8,489 bases of DNA from JAWVZB01 sp033722375 (GTDB lineage: Bacteria > Actinomycetota > Nitriliruptoria > Nitriliruptorales > Nitriliruptoraceae): positions 1 to 8,489 of the forward strand of contig JAWVZB010000123.1 of the NCBI GenBank assembly GCA_033722375.1. Direction: 5' to 3'. Below the pieces are notes generated by a model that was not told where the DNA came from, searched no databases, and saw only the letters and a list, made by a program, of their open reading frames with translations. A program made the position numbers and the translations under genes. This document shows, in pieces, positions 1-5,574 of the stretch (its first letter is position 1; the number at the start of each line of letters is the position of its first letter).

Positions 1-3
1 CAG

Positions 4-936
4 ATGCCCATCCCCAAGGCCGACAAGATCTGGATGAACGGCGAGTTCGTCGACTGGGACGACGCCACGGTCCACATCCTGACGCCCACGCTCCACTACG
101 GCTGGGGTGTCTTCGAGGGGATCCGGGCCTACGAGACCGACCGCGGCCCAGCGGTCTTCCAGCTCGAGCCCCACGTGCGGCGGTTGTTCCGCTCCGCCAA
201 GGCCTACCCCCCGCTCGACGAGGTCGACTTCACCCCCGACGAGGTCGACGAGGCCATCCTCGAGACCATCCGGGTCAACGGCCATGACGCCTGCTACATC
301 CGCCCCGTCCTGTTCCTCGGCTACGGCGAGATGGGGCTCAACCCGCTGCCATCGGAGCCGGTGCTGGCCATCGCGACCTGGGAATGGGGCACCTACCTCG
401 GTGAGGAAGCGCTCGAGAAGGGCGTCAAGGTCATGATCTCGAGCTACCGGCGCATCGGGAAGAACACGATCCCGCCGGCATCGAAGACCAACGGGCAGTA
501 CATCAACAGCTCCCTCGCGAAGGTCGAGGCGCTGCGTGCCGGCTACGACGAGTCCATCATGCTGTCCGAGGACGGCTTCATCGCCGAGGGGACCGGCGAG
601 AACATCTTCGTCGTCCGCGACGGCGAGATCCTCACCCCACCGCTGTCCGACGGTCCGCTCGGCGGCATCACCCGCAAGAGCATCTTCCGCATCGCCGCCG
701 ACCTCGACATCGAGGTCCACGAGACCCAGCTCGTCCGCACCGACCTCTTCTGGGCCGACGAGATCTTCCTCACCGGCACCGCCGCCGAGGTCACACCGGT
801 GCGCGAGGTCGAAGGCCGGACGGTGGGCGAGGGAAAGCGGGGCCCGATCACGACCCAGATACAGTCCACGTTCATGGATGCCGTCGCCGGCAAGCTCGAT
901 CAGTACAAGGACTGGCTCACCTACGCCAGGGACTGA
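4..936 (+). CDS. ilvE: Branched-chain amino acid aminotransferase (class IV PLP)
   Basis: 310 aa, the usual length for the E. coli-type IlvE. It catalyses the reversible PLP-dependent transamination between branched-chain 2-oxo acids and glutamate, the last step of isoleucine, leucine and valine synthesis in the cytoplasm. Visible signatures are the N-terminal 'KADKIWMNGEFVDWDDATVH' block and 'HYGWGVFEGIRAY' (31-43), then 'YIRPVLFLGYGEMG' (98-111). The PLP Schiff-base lysine K161 lies in 'NTIPPASKTNGQYINSS', and the cofactor-binding segments are 'EGTGENIF' (195-202) and 'LTGTAAEVTPV' (256-266). The ATG at 4 aligns with the E. coli IlvE start (KAD.IW..GE at the same distance), so the protein looks complete although only 3 bases of upstream DNA are present and its RBS is out of view. 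It shares the isoleucine pathway with cimA downstream. A D-amino-acid or aminodeoxychorismate lyase identity is unlikely given the IlvE-specific blocks. Confidence 0.96.
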   Translation: MPIPKADKIWMNGEFVDWDDATVHILTPTLHYGWGVFEGIRAYETDRGPAVFQLEPHVRRLFRSAKAYPPLDEVDFTPDEVDEAILETIRVNGHDACYIRPVLFLGYGEMGLNPLPSEPVLAIATWEWGTYLGEEALEKGVKVMISSYRRIGKNTIPPASKTNGQYINSSLAKVEALRAGYDESIMLSEDGFIAEGTGENIFVVRDGEILTPPLSDGPLGGITRKSIFRIAADLDIEVHETQLVRTDLFWADEIFLTGTAAEVTPVREVEGRTVGEGKRGPITTQIQSTFMDAVAGKLDQYKDWLTYARD

Positions 937-955
937 CGCGCCGGGACGCAACCGG

Positions 956-979
956 CGGCCCGCCCTCGCTGGCGGGCCG
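956..979 (+). terminator. GC-rich hairpin terminator after ilvE
   Basis: A perfect 9-bp stem, CGGCCCGCC (956-964) with GGCGGGCCG (971-979) and loop CTCGCT, begins 20 bp after the ilvE stop. It is followed by a pyrimidine-rich tract to about 996 rather than a clean T-run, which is common for high-GC actinobacterial terminators. This suggests that ilvE transcription ends here at least partly. Confidence 0.55.
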
Positions 980-1011
980 GGCACCCTTCCCTCCTGACCC
1001 GGAGAACCCTG

Positions 1012-2025
1012 GTGGCGAGTTGGCAGGCCGAGGTGGTCAAGCGCCTGCTCGTGGCAGGGGTCAAGGCACAGCGGATGCGGGTGCTCGGCGAGGGCGGTGG
1101 ACTGACACCCGAAGCCTCCGAGGACGACCTCGAGCGTTACGCCCTGAAGCTGCGTGAGCAGCTCGAGCGGGTCGCCAACATCACCCCCTTGCCGAACTGG
1201 GCCACCTTCGAGAGCCCCGACGCACACGTCGTGGGCGAGTGGGTGGTGTCCGAGCGGTCGGAGGACCACCGCGTCATCCTCCACCTGCACGGCGGTGGGT
1301 ACTTCATGGGCTCGCCCCGCACCCACCGCGGTCTCGGGGCCGCCCTGGCGCGGACCGCGCGGGCACGGGTGTTCCTGCCCGAGTACCGCCTCGCGCCCGA
1401 GCACCGCTTCCCGGCGGCGCTCGAGGACGCGGTCCACGCCTACCGTTGGCTGCTCGACGAGGCCGGGGCCGACCCGGACGGCATCGCCGTCAGCGGGGAC
1501 TCGGCAGGTGGTGGGCTGGCGGTCTCGCTACTTCTCGAGATCAAGCGGGAGGAACTGCCGATGCCGGCCTGCTACGTCGGCATGTCGCCGTGGACGGACC
1601 TGGCGGGGACGGGAGAGTCGGTCGTGGAACGCAACCACCGCGACCCGTGGCTCGAGGGCTCGATGATCGAGACGGCGGGGCGCGGCTACGCCGGCGACAC
1701 GCCACTCGACCATCCGGGGGTCTCGCCCCTCTACGGGGACTTCCACGGCCTCCCTCCGATGCTCGTCCACGTCGGGACCGACGAGGTGCTCTACGACGAC
1801 GGTCGGCGGCTGGTCGAGCGCGCACGTGACGCCGGGGTGCAGGCCGACTTCGGCCCCTGGGACGGGATGTGGCACGTGTTCCACGCGTTCCCGGGCGTTC
1901 CCGAGTCGAAGTGGGCGCTGCGGGAGATCGGGGCGTTCATCCGGCGCCACACCGGTCACGCGCACGGCCCGACGGGTGAGGGACCGACGGCGGCCGACGT
2001 CGACGGCCACCACCACGCCGCCTGA
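1012..2025 (+). CDS. Alpha/beta-hydrolase, HSL (family IV) esterase/lipase
   Basis: 337 aa, probably a cytoplasmic carboxylesterase acting on short acyl or acetyl esters; the true substrate cannot be read from sequence. The hormone-sensitive-lipase family marks are all present. The oxyanion-hole motif HGGG is at 93-96 ('HLHGGGYFMGS') and 'EYRLAPEHRFPAALEDA' at 124-140. The nucleophile elbow GDSAGG (162-167) gives catalytic Ser164. The acid is Asp257 in 'HVGTDEVLYDD' and the base His288 in 'MWHVFHAFP'. There is no signal peptide; the N terminus is a short amphipathic cap segment. The GTG at 1012 follows GGAG (1001-1004) at a 7-nt spacing. The last ~25 residues are low-complexity and rich in His and Gly ('HTGHAHG...DGHHHAA'), beyond the normal end of the fold. 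It sits between ilvE and the acetyltransferase with about 75-95 bp gaps on either side, so operon membership is uncertain. The family is certain, the physiological role unknown. Confidence 0.93.
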   Translation: MASWQAEVVKRLLVAGVKAQRMRVLGEGGGLTPEASEDDLERYALKLREQLERVANITPLPNWATFESPDAHVVGEWVVSERSEDHRVILHLHGGGYFMGSPRTHRGLGAALARTARARVFLPEYRLAPEHRFPAALEDAVHAYRWLLDEAGADPDGIAVSGDSAGGGLAVSLLLEIKREELPMPACYVGMSPWTDLAGTGESVVERNHRDPWLEGSMIETAGRGYAGDTPLDHPGVSPLYGDFHGLPPMLVHVGTDEVLYDDGRRLVERARDAGVQADFGPWDGMWHVFHAFPGVPESKWALREIGAFIRRHTGHAHGPTGEGPTAADVDGHHHAA

Positions 2026-2089
2026 GGTTCCCGACGTTCGCCCGGAGGGCCTTCTACCTCGACCCCACCATCGCGTGACCGTCGGCGGC

Positions 2090-2095
2090 TAGCCT
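2090..2095 (+). promoter_or_regulatory. Possible -10 box for the acetyltransferase gene
   Basis: TAGCCT fits the actinobacterial -10 consensus TAnnnT. A start site about 7 nt downstream would leave a leader of roughly 20 nt before the TTG at 2123. No convincing -35 lies 16-19 bp upstream, so this is only suggestive. Confidence 0.3.
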
Positions 2096-2111
2096 CGGCT
2101 CTTCGGGTGAG

Positions 2112-2117
2112 AAGGGG
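2112..2117 (+). promoter_or_regulatory. RBS supporting a TTG start
   Basis: AAGGGG lies 5 nt upstream of TTG 2123. No ATG or GTG in the right frame sits close to this Shine-Dalgarno, and the first GNAT strand ('LEIRPVTEDEY') begins by residue 8, so the TTG is the best start. Confidence 0.65.
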
Positions 2118-2122
2118 CCGAG

Positions 2123-3355
2123 TTGGGCAACGTCGACGACCTCGAGATACGACCGGTCACCGAGGACGAGTACGTCGAGTGGGGGCGCACGGTCGAGCGC
2201 GCGTTCGGCGAAGACCCCTCCGAGGAGCGGCTCGGTCGCTTCCGGCCCCTCTACGACGACCTGTCACGCACGATGGCGGCGTTCGCCGGCGACCGGATCG
2301 TCGGCACCAACGCCGACTTCGCGTTCGACATGTCGGTCCCCGGCGGCGACCCCGTGCCATGCGCGGGAGTCACGGCGGTCAGCGTTGCCACCGACTGGCG
2401 ACGGCGGGGTGTGCTCCGCCGCATGATGCGGGAGCAGCTCGTCCGCGTCCACGAGGAGCATCAGGAGCCGTTCGCCGCGCTCTACGCCTCGGAGTCGCCG
2501 ATCTACGGCCGCTTCGGGTACGGGACGGCCGCGCCGCACATCCACTACAAGATCGGCCGTCACCACGCCGAGCTGGCCGTCGACGCTGACGTTCGGTCCG
2601 TCCGTCTGATCGACGCCCCGACCGCCCTCGAGGTCTACCCCGTTCTCTACGACGCCGCACGGAGCACCCGTGGCGGGATGATGAGTCGCTCGGAGACGTG
2701 GTGGCGGGGCGTTCTCGAGCACGACGATCCCGAGGACCGCGACGGCTGGAGCCCCCGCAGCCTGGCGCTGACCCCGGACCGCGGGTACGCCTTCTACCGC
2801 ACCAAGTCCGACTGGGACATGCAGGGCGCGAAGGGCAAGCTCCGGGTCGAGCAACTCGTTGCCACCGACCCCGAGACCGCCGCTGCCCTATGGCAGTTCC
2901 TCTTCGGGGTCGACCTCGTCGGCGAGATCGTCGCCTGGATGCGCCCCGTCGACGACCCGCTGCCATCCCTGTTGAACTACCGCGGACGCCTCCAGGAGAA
3001 CCGCCGGGAAGGTCTGTGGCTGCGACTGGTCGACGTCGGGGCGGCGCTGGTGACGCGTCGGTACGACGCACCCGGACAGCTGACCCTCGAGGTCCGCGAC
3101 AGCTTCTGTGACTGGAACCAGGGGAAGTGGTCGCTCGAGGTGGACGACGACGGCCAGGCGGCCTGTGAGCGCAGCGACCGCCAGCCCGACCTCGAGCTCG
3201 GGGTCGACGCGCTCGCGGGGCTGTTCCTCGGCGGTCTCGCCCCGCACCAGCTCGCCGACGCGGGGCGCATCGACGAGCGCCGCGACGGTGCGCTGTCGGC
3301 AGCACGTCGGATGTTCGCCACCGACCACGCCCCCTGGAACCCGTTCGAGTTCTAG
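2123..3355 (+). CDS. Eis-like GNAT N-acetyltransferase with C-terminal SCP2-like domain
   Basis: 410 aa, close to the 402 aa of M. tuberculosis Eis, a hexameric acetyl-CoA-dependent enzyme that acetylates amines including aminoglycosides. The order is an N-terminal GNAT domain (about 8-145), a second degenerate GNAT-like domain (about 155-290) and an SCP2/sterol-carrier-like C-terminal domain (about 295-410). The acetyl-CoA loop is 'VSVATDWRRRGVLRRMM' (86-102). Tyr128 in 'YASESPIYGRFGYG' corresponds to the Eis general acid Tyr126. The protein ends in Phe410, like Eis, whose C-terminal Phe402 carboxylate enters the active site as general base. The start is TTG. No transporter, regulator or other resistance gene is adjacent, so the substrate could be a cellular amine or peptide rather than a drug. 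Family assignment is strong; specificity is unknown. Confidence 0.9.
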   Translation: MGNVDDLEIRPVTEDEYVEWGRTVERAFGEDPSEERLGRFRPLYDDLSRTMAAFAGDRIVGTNADFAFDMSVPGGDPVPCAGVTAVSVATDWRRRGVLRRMMREQLVRVHEEHQEPFAALYASESPIYGRFGYGTAAPHIHYKIGRHHAELAVDADVRSVRLIDAPTALEVYPVLYDAARSTRGGMMSRSETWWRGVLEHDDPEDRDGWSPRSLALTPDRGYAFYRTKSDWDMQGAKGKLRVEQLVATDPETAAALWQFLFGVDLVGEIVAWMRPVDDPLPSLLNYRGRLQENRREGLWLRLVDVGAALVTRRYDAPGQLTLEVRDSFCDWNQGKWSLEVDDDGQAACERSDRQPDLELGVDALAGLFLGGLAPHQLADAGRIDERRDGALSAARRMFATDHAPWNPFEF

Positions 3356-3364
3356 TCGATCACA

Positions 3365-3386
3365 ACCCCCCAGAGCCGGGCTCGCG
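3365..3386 (+). repeat. 22-bp direct repeat, copy 1
   Basis: Matches 3525-3546 at 21 of 22 positions; the only difference is the seventh base, C here and A in copy 2. The shared core includes AGAGCCGGGCTCGCG (3372-3386). The copies start 160 bp apart, both in the non-coding gap between the acetyltransferase and dodecin genes. Confidence 0.75.
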
Positions 3387-3394
3387 CCCGGCTC
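3373..3394 (+). terminator. Likely terminator hairpin for the acetyltransferase gene
   Basis: A perfect 9-bp stem with a 4-nt TCGC loop lies 17 bp after the stop codon, immediately followed by a second 10-bp G/C hairpin (3395-3419). There is no T-run. Tandem strong stems at this position fit termination in a high-GC actinobacterium, but the element may have another origin. Confidence 0.45.
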
Positions 3395-3464
3395 CCTCCC
3401 CCCTGTGCGAGGGGGGAGGCTGGCGGCCTCTGGGGGTGGTCGGTGGCGGTGCTCGCAGCGCCTT

Positions 3465-3500
3465 GCCAGATGGCGCCCTCGGCCTCGCCAGCCATCCGGC
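3465..3500 (+). repeat. Third intergenic hairpin
   Basis: GCCAGATGGC (3465-3474) pairs with GCCATCCGGC (3491-3500) at 9 of 10 positions with one A-C mismatch, around a 16-nt loop. It lies between the two 22-bp direct repeat copies. No coding potential is supported here: overlapping open frames are short, out of phase with their neighbours and compositionally biased. Confidence 0.4.
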
Positions 3501-3524
3501 CTGGGTGACCCCGAACGCTCCCGC

Positions 3525-3546
3525 ACCCCCAAGAGCCGGGCTCGCG
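3525..3546 (+). repeat. 22-bp direct repeat, copy 2
   Basis: Near-identical to 3365-3386 (21/22). Unlike copy 1 it is not followed by the complementary GCCCGGCTC arm, so it cannot form the same long hairpin. It ends 11 bp before the possible dodecin -10 box. Confidence 0.75.
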
Positions 3547-3557
3547 GGGACTGCGAC

Positions 3558-3563
3558 TAGCGT
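3558..3563 (+). promoter_or_regulatory. Possible dodecin -10 box
   Basis: TAGCGT fits TAnnnT and would give a leader of about 17 nt before GTG 3587. No recognisable -35 is present at the expected distance; direct repeat copy 2 occupies that area. Confidence 0.35.
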
Positions 3564-3574
3564 GGCCGGTGACG

Positions 3575-3581
3575 AAGGGAG
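3575..3581 (+). promoter_or_regulatory. Dodecin RBS fixing the GTG 3587 start
   Basis: AAGGGAG lies 5 nt before GTG 3587. A GTG six codons upstream (3569) is in frame but has no Shine-Dalgarno, and it would add residues (MTKGDS) absent from typical dodecins. Confidence 0.7.
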
Positions 3582-3586
3582 ACAGC

Positions 3587-3805
3587 GTGAGCAACGTCTA
3601 CAAGAAGATCGAGCTGGTCGGGTCCAGCCGCGACGGGGTCGACGAGGCCATCCGCGGGGCGATCCGCAAGGCCGGCGAGACCATGCGCAACCTCGACTGG
3701 TTCGAGGTCAACGAGATCCGTGGCTGGATCAAGGACGGCGAGGTCCAGCACTTCCAGGTCACCCTCCAGGTCGGCTTCCGTCTCGACGACGCGCCGGTCG
3801 ACTGA
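3587..3805 (+). CDS. Dodecin, flavin-binding storage protein
   Basis: 72 aa, in the 65-75 aa range of dodecins, which form hollow dodecamers that bind flavins (FMN, riboflavin or breakdown products, depending on species), often two per site, and protect or buffer the flavin pool in the cytoplasm. The whole family pattern is visible: 'YKKIELVGSSRDGVDEAI', then 'LDWFEVNEIRGW' (36-47) and 'HFQVTLQVGFRLDD' (55-68). Trp38 and Gln57 match the flavin-stacking Trp36 and Gln55 of Halobacterium salinarum dodecin. It resembles mycobacterial dodecin closely along its full length. GTG 3587 was preferred over the in-frame GTG 3569 because AAGGGAG precedes it at 5 nt. The gene stands alone between a structured intergenic region and the cimA promoter, so it is probably monocistronic. 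None of the neighbours is an obvious flavin-synthesis gene. Confidence 0.94.
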   Translation: MSNVYKKIELVGSSRDGVDEAIRGAIRKAGETMRNLDWFEVNEIRGWIKDGEVQHFQVTLQVGFRLDDAPVD

Positions 3806-3815
3806 GGCCAGGTCC

Positions 3816-3829
3816 CCAGCTGGTGCTGG
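3816..3829 (+). terminator. Weak hairpin after dodecin
   Basis: CCAGC (3816-3820) pairs with GCTGG (3825-3829) across a 4-nt loop, 10 bp after the dodecin stop. It is only 5 bp without a T-run. An alternative pairing, GCCAG (3807-3811) with CTGGC (3826-3830), also exists. A terminator role is tentative. Confidence 0.25.
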
Positions 3830-3830
3830 C

Positions 3831-3860
3831 TGGACATCGCGACGGAGCGCTCCGTACGCT
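3831..3860 (+). promoter_or_regulatory. Sigma70-like promoter for cimA
   Basis: TGGACA (3831-3836) differs from TTGACA at one base and is followed after 18 bp by TACGCT (3855-3860), a TAnnnT -10. Transcription would begin near 3867, giving a leader of about 47 nt before GTG 3914. This is the most convincing promoter in the window. Most of its spacer is occupied by a 14-bp palindrome. Confidence 0.55.
3842..3855. promoter_or_regulatory. 14-bp perfect palindrome, candidate operator in the cimA promoter
   Basis: ACGGAGCGCTCCGT is its own reverse complement over all 14 bases. It fills the promoter spacer and overlaps the first T of the -10 hexamer, a position where a bound dimeric repressor would block RNA polymerase. 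No regulator gene is in the window, so the cognate factor is unknown. Confidence 0.4.
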
Positions 3861-3866
3861 CGATCG

Positions 3867-3902
3867 CCCTCGTTGACGCCGTCCGTCTGGGGGCGACGAG
3901 GG
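3867..3902 (+). promoter_or_regulatory. Leader hairpin next to the cimA RBS
   Basis: CCCTCGTTG (3867-3875) pairs with CGACGAGGG (3894-3902), 9 bp including one G-U wobble. It ends one base before the GAAGGA ribosome-binding site (3903-3908) and starts near the predicted transcription start. It could stabilise the 5' end or tune translation. I found no leader peptide with Ile, Leu or Val codons that would indicate classic attenuation. Confidence 0.3.
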
Positions 3903-3913
3903 GAAGGACGACC

Positions 3914-5533
3914 GTGGCCGATGCGCCGCTCCCCGGCCCCACCCCGGGCCTCCGGATCTACGACACCACCCTCCGTGACGGCACGCAGCGCGAGGGGGTC
4001 AACCTCTCCGTCGATGACAAGCTCCGTGTCGCCCGGCGGATGGACGAGCTCGGGGTCCACTTCATCGAAGGCGGCTGGCCCGGCGCCAACCCCAAGGACA
4101 CCGAGTTCTTCAAGCGCGCCGCCGAGGGCGAGCTCGAGCTCACCTCCGCCGAGCTCGTCGCGTTCGGCATGACCCGGAGCCCGGGCCGCACCGCAGAGGA
4201 CGACCCGTTGCTCCAGGCGCTCGTCGACGCCCAGACCGGGATCATCTGCCTGGTCGGCAAGTCCTGGGGCTACCACGTCGACGAGGCACTCGGGGTCCCG
4301 CGCGAGGAGAACCTCGCCATGGTCACCGAGTCGATCACCCATCTGCGCGAACAGGGCCGCCGGGTGTTCTTCGACGCCGAGCACTTCTTCGACGGGTACG
4401 CCCGGGACGCTGCCTACGCCACCGAGGTGATCGAAGCGGCAGCCGACGCCGGGGCGGAGAGCGTGATCCTGTGCGACACGAACGGCGGGGTCATGCCGTG
4501 GGACGCCACGCCGATCGTGCGGGACTTCGTCGAGCGCATCGACTGCGAGGTGGGCCTCCACTTCCATGACGACGGCGGCTGTGCGGTCGCGAACTCGCTG
4601 CTCGGGATCGAAGCCGGTGCCGGCCAGGTCCAGGGCACCGCGAACGGGCTCGGCGAGCGCTGCGGCAACGCGAACCTCTTCACGATCCTGGCCGACCTCC
4701 AGCTCAAGCGTGGGCTCGAGCTGGTCCCGCCGGGCAAGCTCGAGCGGCTCACCGAGATCAGCCACATCGTCGCCGAGATCGTCAACCAGGCTCCCCCTTC
4801 CGTGCAGCCCTACGTCGGGCACACCGCGTTCAGCCACAAGGCCGGGCTGCACGCGTCGGCGCTCGCCAAGGCGCCGGACATGTACCAGCACATCGACCCG
4901 GGGCTCGTCGGCAACCGGCAGCGCCTCGTCGTGAGCGAGCTGGCGGGGCGCTCCAACGTCGTCCTCAAGGCCCGCGAGTTCGGCCTCGAGGTCACCAAGG
5001 AGCAGGCGGGGAGGGTGCTCGAAGTCGTCAAGGAGCGCGAGGCGGATGGCTGGACCTACGAGGCCGCCGACGCGTCGTTCGAGCTGCTGCTCCGCCGGAC
5101 GCTCGGACTGATCGGGCGCGAGCCCTTCGAGACCCAGCACTACCGGGTGTCGGTCGGAGGAGGGTCCGCAGCAGAGCCGGAAGGCCCGGCCGAGGCGATC
5201 CTGGCGGTTCTCGTCGACGGCGAACGCAAGCTCGGGGCCGGCGAGGGCAACGGTCCCGTCGACGCGCTCGACCACGCCTTCCGCAGCGCCGTGAACGGCA
5301 CGTGGGAGCCCCTCGACCGGGTGCACCTGGCCGACTACAAGGTGCGCATCCTCGAGGCCTCCCACGGCACCGACGCCGTGACCCGGGTCCTCGTCACCGC
5401 GACCGACGGTCACGACGTCTGGGACACCGTCGGTGTGCATCCCAACATCGTCCAGGCGTCGTGGCTGGCACTGTCCGACGCCTACACCCACGCCATCCTG
5501 CGGGATGGGTGGCGGTCCGACGCGGCCGAGTAG
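3914..5533 (+). CDS. cimA: Citramalate synthase
   Basis: 539 aa, matching the ~530-aa bacterial citramalate synthase family (related to LeuA and homocitrate synthase). It condenses acetyl-CoA with pyruvate to (R)-citramalate, which LeuCD and LeuB convert to 2-oxobutyrate for isoleucine. The catalytic TIM barrel (about 13-290) starts with 'LRIYDTTLRDGTQREGVNLS'. Expected metal and active-site residues are Arg21/Asp22, His216 and His218 in 'GLHFHDDGG', and Asn252 in 'GERCGNANL'; the His218-Asn252 spacing equals that of M. tuberculosis LeuA. 'FSHKAGLHASA' (306-316) and 'DPGLVGNRQRLVVSELAGRSN' (328-348) mark the linker region. After a Gly/Ala/Pro linker near 414-426, a LeuA-type regulatory domain (about 427-530, 'GEGNGPVDALDHAF') suggests feedback control, probably by isoleucine. 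GTG 3914 follows AAGGA at 5 nt. The 'FIEGGWPGANPKD' block favours CimA over 2-isopropylmalate synthase. It is likely first in a unit with the next three genes. Confidence 0.92.
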   Translation: MADAPLPGPTPGLRIYDTTLRDGTQREGVNLSVDDKLRVARRMDELGVHFIEGGWPGANPKDTEFFKRAAEGELELTSAELVAFGMTRSPGRTAEDDPLLQALVDAQTGIICLVGKSWGYHVDEALGVPREENLAMVTESITHLREQGRRVFFDAEHFFDGYARDAAYATEVIEAAADAGAESVILCDTNGGVMPWDATPIVRDFVERIDCEVGLHFHDDGGCAVANSLLGIEAGAGQVQGTANGLGERCGNANLFTILADLQLKRGLELVPPGKLERLTEISHIVAEIVNQAPPSVQPYVGHTAFSHKAGLHASALAKAPDMYQHIDPGLVGNRQRLVVSELAGRSNVVLKAREFGLEVTKEQAGRVLEVVKEREADGWTYEAADASFELLLRRTLGLIGREPFETQHYRVSVGGGSAAEPEGPAEAILAVLVDGERKLGAGEGNGPVDALDHAFRSAVNGTWEPLDRVHLADYKVRILEASHGTDAVTRVLVTATDGHDVWDTVGVHPNIVQASWLALSDAYTHAILRDGWRSDAAE

Positions 5534-5562
5534 GGTCGTCCCGAGGCACAGCGTCCACGTCC

Positions 5563-5571
5563 GGAGGAGGG
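5563..5571 (+). promoter_or_regulatory. RBS fixing the FAH-family start at GTG 5575
   Basis: The purine-rich GGAGGAGGG lies just before GTG 5575. The open frame extends further upstream into cimA, but only this start gives the family N terminus 'MRVVRFAGETGPKYGIL'. Confidence 0.7.
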
Positions 5572-5574
5572 TCC

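Larger units (their letters stand above)
3365..3437 (+). repeat. Hairpin cluster closed by an inverted repeat, after the acetyltransferase gene
   Basis: The outer arms CCCCCAGAG (3367-3375) and CTCTGGGGG (3428-3436) are perfect 9-bp complements. Inside lie two tandem perfect hairpins. The first is GAGCCGGGC (3373-3381) with GCCCGGCTC (3386-3394), loop TCGC; its first three bases overlap the outer arm, so both stems cannot form at full length together. The second is CCTCCCCCCT (3395-3404) with AGGGGGGAGG (3410-3419), loop GTGCG. The whole could fold as a three-way junction. It starts about 10 bp after the acetyltransferase stop, so it may terminate that gene, or it may be a REP/MITE-like palindromic repeat. 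Confidence 0.6.

Noticed and set aside
2379..3305. 308-codon and similar Arg/Pro-rich minus frames opposite the acetyltransferase
   Set aside because: Extremely Arg-rich low-complexity translation that mirrors the GC-rich codon usage of the real gene.
3365..3546. CRISPR array or insertion sequence
   Set aside because: Only two repeat copies, no regular spacers, no transposase and no cas gene.
3436..3876. Open frame across the intergenic element into dodecin
   Set aside because: It overlaps dodecin and the cimA promoter out of frame, is low complexity and has no RBS. The hairpins explain this DNA better.
3557..5491. 644-codon open frame on the minus strand
   Set aside because: It is antisense to dodecin and cimA, with the same compositional artefact and no domain or RBS.
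5531..5536. TAGGGT as a -10 box for the FAH-family gene
   Set aside because: It overlaps the cimA stop codon, has no -35, and the 41-bp gap suggests co-transcription.
5302..5574. Upstream extension of the FAH-family frame into cimA
   Set aside because: The extension is Arg/Pro-rich shadow sequence of cimA. The strong RBS at 5563-5571 and the family N terminus place the start at 5575.
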